Shown piece after piece: positions 58,274-64,000 of a DNA stretch of 64,000 nt. The position numbers were made by a program, and so were the translations under genes. Position 1 is the stretch's first letter. Every line of letters begins with the position of its first letter. The notes below the pieces were generated by a model, which was given only the letters and a program-made list of their open reading frames with translations, was not told the DNA's origin and searched no databases. This stretch comes from Ipomoea triloba (taxonomy: Eukaryota; Streptophyta; Magnoliopsida; Solanales; Convolvulaceae), in assembly GCF_003576645.1 (NCBI RefSeq), contig NC_044916.1, positions 6,268,083-6,332,082 of the forward strand. Direction: 5' to 3'.

Positions 58274-58708
58274 ATGAGTTCACCTGGGTTTTTCCTTCTG
58301 TGTATGCTGCATTCTTTGGTGGCCTTAAGCTGTGGAGCTTTGATGATGTTCTATAGCAATGATTTGCTTGTGTTTAGCCATGGCAGAGAGCGTGCCAGCA
58401 AGCTGTTGGGATCAACATCTCATGATCAGCTCATAATCCAAACCTCCGATTCGTTCTCGGGGTTACTCCTGTTTGCCATTGGATTTCTGTTGTTCATGGT
58501 TGCATTTGTGAAGGACAGGGACTTCCATGGCTTCTTTGCCAGGGGGTGTGTGCTTCTCCATGTAGCTATGGCTGTTTGGAGAATTTACTTTGAGAGGAGG
58601 CTCGAGGATCTTGGCCGCGATTGGCTGAGGCTCGTAGTTGGGGATCTCGCCTTGGGACTGTCTTGGGTTTTCTTCCTTGTGTACTCTTGGAGAGAGAAGT
58701 ATGATTAG
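58274..58708 (+). CDS. Small conserved plant membrane protein, four predicted helices
   Basis: Single coding exon of 144 residues. I start at the ATG at 58274; the in-frame extension to 58238 has no ATG. Hydrophobic segments are at about residues 5-26 (FFLLCMLHSLVALSCGALMM), 60-80 (SGLLLFAIGFLLFMVAFV), 88-106 (FARGCVLLHVAMAVWRIYF) and 117-137 (LVVGDLALGLSWVFFLVY). A short basic/acidic tail (SWREKYD) follows. The even hydrophobic spacing and lack of low-complexity sequence indicate a real gene. I recall similar uncharacterised proteins in many plants but cannot assign a function. No motif suggests transport or enzymatic activity. Confidence 0.82.
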   Translation: MSSPGFFLLCMLHSLVALSCGALMMFYSNDLLVFSHGRERASKLLGSTSHDQLIIQTSDSFSGLLLFAIGFLLFMVAFVKDRDFHGFFARGCVLLHVAMAVWRIYFERRLEDLGRDWLRLVVGDLALGLSWVFFLVYSWREKYD

Positions 58709-60756
58709 TCCGGGCTGAGAATCGCAATTGGATATCCTAGATTTTGCTGAATCTTCATTGCTCGATGAATTCGCCAGTACATCTTGTTGCTAACTGTGCT
58801 TCTGAGGCTACATTGTAAGTGACACTGCATTGAAATTGCTGGTGAATTGGTGAAATATGATATGATTGCTTGATTTGGATCCTTTTGTGTATCTTCTCAG
58901 CCTTAAAGTTTTAGTTACATGGAAGTGAAACAGGGTTTGGAGAACAGGTTAAAAACCCGATTTATCTGTCTTCTTTTGAGCATATTCAGGAATTTCGGAT
59001 ATGATTCAGCCATGGAAAGCCTTCTTTTTCTGTCATTCAGAAAGAACTTTGAATTACATTCCTGAACAAACGAAACATGCTCGACTTGTTTTCTGGTTTT
59101 TAAGTGTAAAGTGTTTTCATTCACCACCTGATTGACTTTCTTGTACATCTTATCAAAGAATAAAAGTTCCCGGTACCTTTTTGATACATTAAGTTATATG
59201 CTTTTTTTCTGCATTTGTTCCTTAGTCTCTAATTGATAGTTATAATTTAGAAATATTCTTTGGGTGTATGTATAACATAGGCATATGCTCAGGATGTCGG
59301 CTGCTGAGGTTATTCTGGAAGAAGATTTGCATTACTTGTCTTGCTTAAATTCAATAATAAAGTGGCTACATCGATATATTCTTGTGATTGTTTATGAGGT
59401 TATTCTTGATTTCTTTCTTGTATTGTTCCTAAAACGTGCGATACACAATAGGGTCTTCGTGTCCTATTTCTTTCACTATGATCGCCAAAGATAAGCTGCC
59501 TTTGCTGGTTGCTGCACCTGATTCTAAAGCCAAAAGAAGAATATATTCTGAGGGTTTTGTGAATCAAAGGAGTTGAGAGCTGAATATATGCTTAGTGGGC
59601 ACTTTGAAAGAAATGGTTGAGAGGCTCATGCAAACAAAAGTGGCTTTGTTGAAGGCTTTAATGTTTGAACTGGCTAGGTGATAGAACTGTACTTGTAACT
59701 GTTTGATTGAGCATAGAGTACTTTGTCTTTTATAGTGGCATTGCCTTTTCACCCTATAATTTTACAGTTCTTGGGAGAACTAGCACAGAAAATAAACAAG
59801 ATAATGACTCTGTGACCTCCTTTTTGTTCATGGAGTAAGGTCAACTGCTGTCAATGCTTGGTTGGACAAGATGCCGCAAATTATTTTGTGGACTCGGGTT
59901 CACCCTGCAAGATAGACCTATACATAATTTGCATACTAAATATTTACAACATACAATTTATCTTTTAAAAATTCAAAATTTGCATACTAAATATTTACTC
60001 CATACAATTTATCTTTTAAAAATTCAAAATTTGTACATTACGAATAGACAATGTTAATATATATGTAATTGATTATATTATTTTGTATTCACAAGTTCAT
60101 TTCAAATACTGCAGTCAATTCCAATATTAAAAATATATGCAATTCAATGTCATTTATGACTAAGGTTCACTTTACAAGGGGACCTTGATCCATGGTATAA
60201 CAACTAGTATCTGTATGGAGGTGCAGTCAAGAATTTCTCCCTTGGGCCCATGCTTAACCTTGTGAGTGGGCCTCTACCAAGATTACAAGAAGAGAAAACA
60301 AGCTCAATACTTTAGGCCTTATTAACAAGGGAAATGGTATATTTGGTCAATGAGCTATACCTATTCTTCAGTTATTGTCGTGCTTAATTTTTATCACTAA
60401 GTTATTTCTGAAGTGCCGATTTTGATTCATCTTGTTAATTTCTGTTAGATTTAGATGAAAAAAAAAACCCTTAAATGATTATATAGGTAAAATAGAAATT
60501 TTATTTCTGATGAGATAAACATTCTTACTATCTCGGTGGGTCTTTTTTTTGACAAACTTCAAGCTCTTACATTGGACTCTTCTATTAGTTCTATCTTTGT
60601 TTGGCACTACATTAGAACTTGAAGAAATCAAATTTTCATGTTTAAGGTAATGGCAAATATAGATGTAAAAATATATATGGAGTATCAAATAAGATTATAA
60701 AAAGAATGGTGCGTCTATGTAGTACTATCAAAATGTGTTGGCAAGACAAAGCTGAC
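58709..60756. other. 3' flank and spacer; short 51-bp duplication
   Basis: The first few hundred bases are probably 3' UTR. The unit GCATACTAAATATTTAC with ATACAATTTATCTTTTAAAA occurs twice (about 59931 and 59982, 51-base period). No coding segment is recognisable. Confidence 0.5.
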
Positions 60757-61454
60757 TAGGGGTGTAAACGAGCCGAGTCGAGCTCGATTATGAATGGATG
60801 GGCTCGAGCTCGGCTCGTCAATTTTCGAGCTGCTCGAGCTCAGCTTGTTAGGCTCAACAGCTCGAATTCAATGACTCGAACTTGAGCTCGAGCTCGAGTA
60901 CAGATGTTTGAAATTTTATGCTCGAGTTCGAGCTCGATTTCGTCTAACTTCATGTTTCCATTACTAATCAAAATTGTTGTACCAATACATAAATATTAAA
61001 AAAAAAACTTTAAAAAATTTCAAAAGTCTAAACTTTAATGTTCAAATCATTCAAAACAAGTTCACAACTTCACATCAATTACAAGTAAACAACACTACAA
61101 CAATGGTCCTTGATTCCTTGTTCATTTCAAGATATTTCTTCCAAGATAGGCAGTTCAGAATAAGAAATATCTGTTGAATTTGCAAAAAAATATGCATAAT
61201 ATTAGACAACAAATGAAAGTAATTAAAAATAGCCAGACAATGTGACAATACATTTACATAATTTAAGAAATTCAAAACTAAAAAATAAGTCAAGAATACT
61301 AAATTTAAAAAAAATGTGTGTAACTTACTTTTATGCGTTGGATACCGGAAGAAAAATTTCTTGATATGATTTTTCTTTCTGAAAAAAAAAAAGATAAATA
61401 AGCGTGTAATTGAAAAAATGTTCTAAAAAAATAATGTATCATTTAGCATAAAAG

Positions 61455-63263
61455 TTAACTTACTTTATTTTTGGTAACTCCATGTATATGTCGAAGCCAA
61501 TCACCCCCACAAAGTAAGGCTTGTGTTGTTTCAGGCAACAATGATGCATGATAAGAATTAATTACCCTTGTCCCAGCACTAAACGTTGCTTCTGAAGCCA
61601 CAGTGCTAACAGGTATAGCTAAAATATCAACTGCCATTCTTGATAATATTGGATATTGCATTCTATTCATCTTCCACCAGTCTAAACAAGAAAAGTTGCT
61701 AGGAACCTCATTCTTCTTAAGACGCCCTTTTTCTAGATAGTCTAATAGCTCCGATCTTTTAGGCTCTGAAGCTTCAACTTCTGCACAATATGCATTAAAA
61801 TCATCACAAGTATATGTAGAACTTCGGTGGTTGACTTGGCTTCCAAAAGTGTTTGAAGAACCTGAATTTTTAAAATTTCTTTTGTTCACTGATTCAGCAA
61901 CATACTCCTCATAAAGAATATTGATGATCTCCTTCACTCTTGCTATATTCTCCTTAGCTTCCTCATTAGAATAAAATCTAGAGAAACAAAATTCAATTGC
62001 AAGCATTTTCTTTGTTGGATCAAACACAGCACCTATAGTTGTCAACAAATTACACTCATCCCAATATTTATCAAATTTCATCTTCATTCTTCTAACCAAA
62101 TCCCTTATAAAGGAATCTTCATCATCTACATGACTATCCAATACTGATTTGATTTTGTAAACTTCTTGAAGAAACAAATTTGAAGTAGGGTACTCACAAC
62201 CTGAAACAAATTTAAATTCAGATACTCACAAGTCACATCCTAAACCAAATTTAAAAAATAAGTTAAAAGATACAAACCTGAAATAATGTGAGTAGCTGTC
62301 CAGAAAATCTCTAAAATTGAGCAAACTTTGGCAACCTTATCCCAATTATCTTCTAATGGACAATTGTCAAAGAATGAATCACGATCTTTTAACATCTTAA
62401 AAGCTTCTTTGAACTTGAGTGCACAACTTAACATCTCAAAAGTCGAGTTTCATCTAGTTTTACAATCACGGATCAATTTCATATCTTTCAATTGCAATTT
62501 TTGCACACAGTTTGCAAATTGTATACGTCTTGCCTCCGACCGATTCACATATTCTACACTATCTCTAACATCTTGAATGACGTGTTGAATCTCATCTAAT
62601 CCATCTTGAACACACAAGTTCAAAATGTGTGCATAACAACGAACATGAAATAAATGTCCCCCACATACCAAACCTTCTTAATCTTTGGAGTGTATCCTTC
62701 ATGTATCGAATAGTAGAATCATTACTTGAAGCATTATCAACTGTAATTGAAAAAACTTTCTTTTCAATGCCCCACTCTTTCATGCATCTAAATATAGCAT
62801 TAGAAATCAGAAAACCTCTCATCGGTGGTGGAATGTTAATGAAACTTAAAACTCTCTTCTGTAATCTCCAAGAAGAATCAATCCAGTGCCCAATAACAAC
62901 CATATACTCAATCTTTTGATTTTTTGATTTCCAACAATCTATTGTCAAACTTACTTTACTAACACATTCAAGATTGTTCTTCAACTTCTTCTTTTCAGTC
63001 TCATAAACTTTCAAACAATCTGATTCAATTGTGTTTCTACTAATTTCTTTCCACTCGGGCATTACTCGTTTCATCATGAGGTCAAATCCTACTTCCTCCA
63101 AAATGGTAAATGGATGTTCATGTATCATGACCCAATGAGCAATAGACTCCCTCATAAGTTCCATGTCAAACTTTTCAGGATGTAATGTAGGATTGGAAGA
63201 TGAAACTCCATCACTACTTGAAGTGTATGAATTTTGCTGGATAGATGAATTCTCTGTAGACAT
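61455..63263 (-). pseudogene. hAT transposase (RICESLEEPER-like), disrupted
   Basis: Read on the minus strand, the catalytic core begins HEHPFTILEEVGFDLMMKRV, with the RNase H-like VSLTIDCWKS and ITVDNASSND motifs. A frame change near 62665-62680 separates it from GGHLFHVRCYAHILNLCVQD. An in-frame TGA at 62450-62452 replaces a Trp expected in the family's CKTRWNST motif. An 77-bp intron (62201-62277, GT-AG) then leads to the C-terminal part. The hAT dimerisation domain (LDWWKMNRMQYPILSRMAVD, IPVSTVASEATFSAG, ALLCGGDWLR) is intact. The N-terminal BED zinc finger is absent from the 740 bases upstream within the window. A donor-like GTAAGT at the end (about 61460) suggests a further small exon. 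Non-functional as assembled; I describe the breaks and do not restore them. Confidence 0.85.
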
Positions 63264-63652
63264 AACTAATGAAAAACAATAACAAAATTAGTCAACCCAA
63301 ATAAAAGCTGAATAATCCAATATCCATAACATAGCATATGGAAAATAAAAGCTAAAAAATAAAAATAAAAATAAAAAAGATGAAAGAGGCAGTGCATGTA
63401 ACTGCATTTACCCTGCAAGAGATAGAGGAAATTAATGGGGAAGTGTTTGATTGTAATTGGCAAAGGGAGAAAGTGAGTGTAATTAAAACAAGGCAAGATG
63501 GTTATGATTTTCAGTAATTTGTATATGGAGTAGACTGATTAAGTTAACATGCATAATCTGTGCAGTGTTTCTGAGATTTTACTGCTTTGTTGTTGTAATT
63601 TAGTTTTCCTTTTGAGATGTGATTATTAAACAATTTGACTGTTGCCATTGTA

Positions 63653-63887
63653 AATTTAATTTCATATTGTAGGAACATAGTGTCAACTATGAACCTAGAC
63701 TGCAAAATAAAACTCGATAATCCAATATTCCAATTTCCAATGTCCCATTCGTTCTTAAGAGAGAATTTAATTTCATATTGCTAGGAGCATAGTGTCAACT
63801 GTGAACCTAGACGGCTAGACTGCAAAATAAAACTCAATAATCCAATATTCCAAATTTCAAATATCCCATTCGTTCTTAGAGAAACAA
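63653..63887. repeat. Tandem duplication, 111-bp period
   Basis: AATTTAATTTCATATTG starts at 63653 and 63764. Both copies carry CATAGTGTCAACT, GAACCTAGAC, GCAAAATAAAACTC and CCCATTCGTTCTTA. They differ by a few substitutions and a CTAGACGG insertion in the second. Confidence 0.85.
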
Positions 63888-64000
63888 GTCAAACAGCAAT
63901 AGAAGATTAGATTAGAAAGTAGAAAACTAGAAGCACATACCTTAGTTCACACTTCACAGGGGCGGCTAAGTTCAGAGTCGGCAACTTCGTCCTGGGCACT

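Larger units (their letters stand above)
60757..64000 (-). mobile_element. hAT element (one end and broken transposase), runs off the window
   Basis: The terminus TAGGGGTGTAAACGAGCC at 60757 is followed by a dense cluster of GAGCTCG and CGAGCTC motifs (60775-60945), the expected subterminal transposase-binding region. The transposase lies upstream on the minus strand. The opposite end is not visible before 64000. Confidence 0.7.

Overview
This is a nuclear chromosome segment from a flowering plant, almost certainly a eudicot. Genes are split by short AT-rich introns with GT/AG borders and are separated by long AT-rich, transposon-rich spacers. The gene set is plant-specific: a STIG1-type secreted peptide, a chloroplast S4-domain protein, a proton pump interactor, a GT14 glucuronosyltransferase and a SPA-type light-signalling protein. 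The repeats (tRNA-derived SINEs, a TRIM, Tourist and hAT MITEs, a Helitron) point the same way. The species cannot be fixed from the sequence; an asterid is my guess, no more. The assembly has one 560-base gap (35140-35699) and one single N (48402).

Layout. 1-1.9 kb: repeats and tandem duplications. 1978-2445 (+): STIG1/GRI-like cysteine-rich secreted protein. 3.2-4.3 kb: foldback elements. 4971-9366 (-): ten-exon gene for a plastid YlmH-like, PSII-S4-type RNA-binding protein; all ten exons join in frame to 320 residues. 11129-15.2 kb (-): proton pump interactor 1 (PPI1)-like gene, seven coding exons plus a leader intron, 631 residues, with a non-canonical last intron. 15.3-35.1 kb: a 20-kb gene desert with SINEs, a 5'-truncated LINE, a complete TRIM, a compound microsatellite, a Helitron nested in other elements, and a run of SINE, foldback and hAT MITE. 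35.9-38.85 kb (+): GT14 beta-glucuronosyltransferase-like gene. 40596-44564 (-): SPA3/SPA4-like gene, tail-to-tail with GT14, seven coding exons, 863 residues. 45-57.5 kb: a second repeat-rich tract with a 433-bp duplication carrying a dated SINE insertion, Tourist-like MITEs and foldbacks. 58274-58708 (+): a small conserved four-helix membrane protein. 60757-64000: one end and the broken transposase of a hAT element that runs out of the window.

The genes do not form a pathway; they are ordinary, unrelated plant loci. The most useful observations are two unusual splice sites (last intron of PPI1; the WD40 intron of SPA), the structurally complete TRIM, SINE copies whose target-site duplications can be read directly, the nested Helitron, and an enriched 9-mer (TACTCCGTA) scattered through the spacers. 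I found no evidence of a novel enzymatic or defence system.
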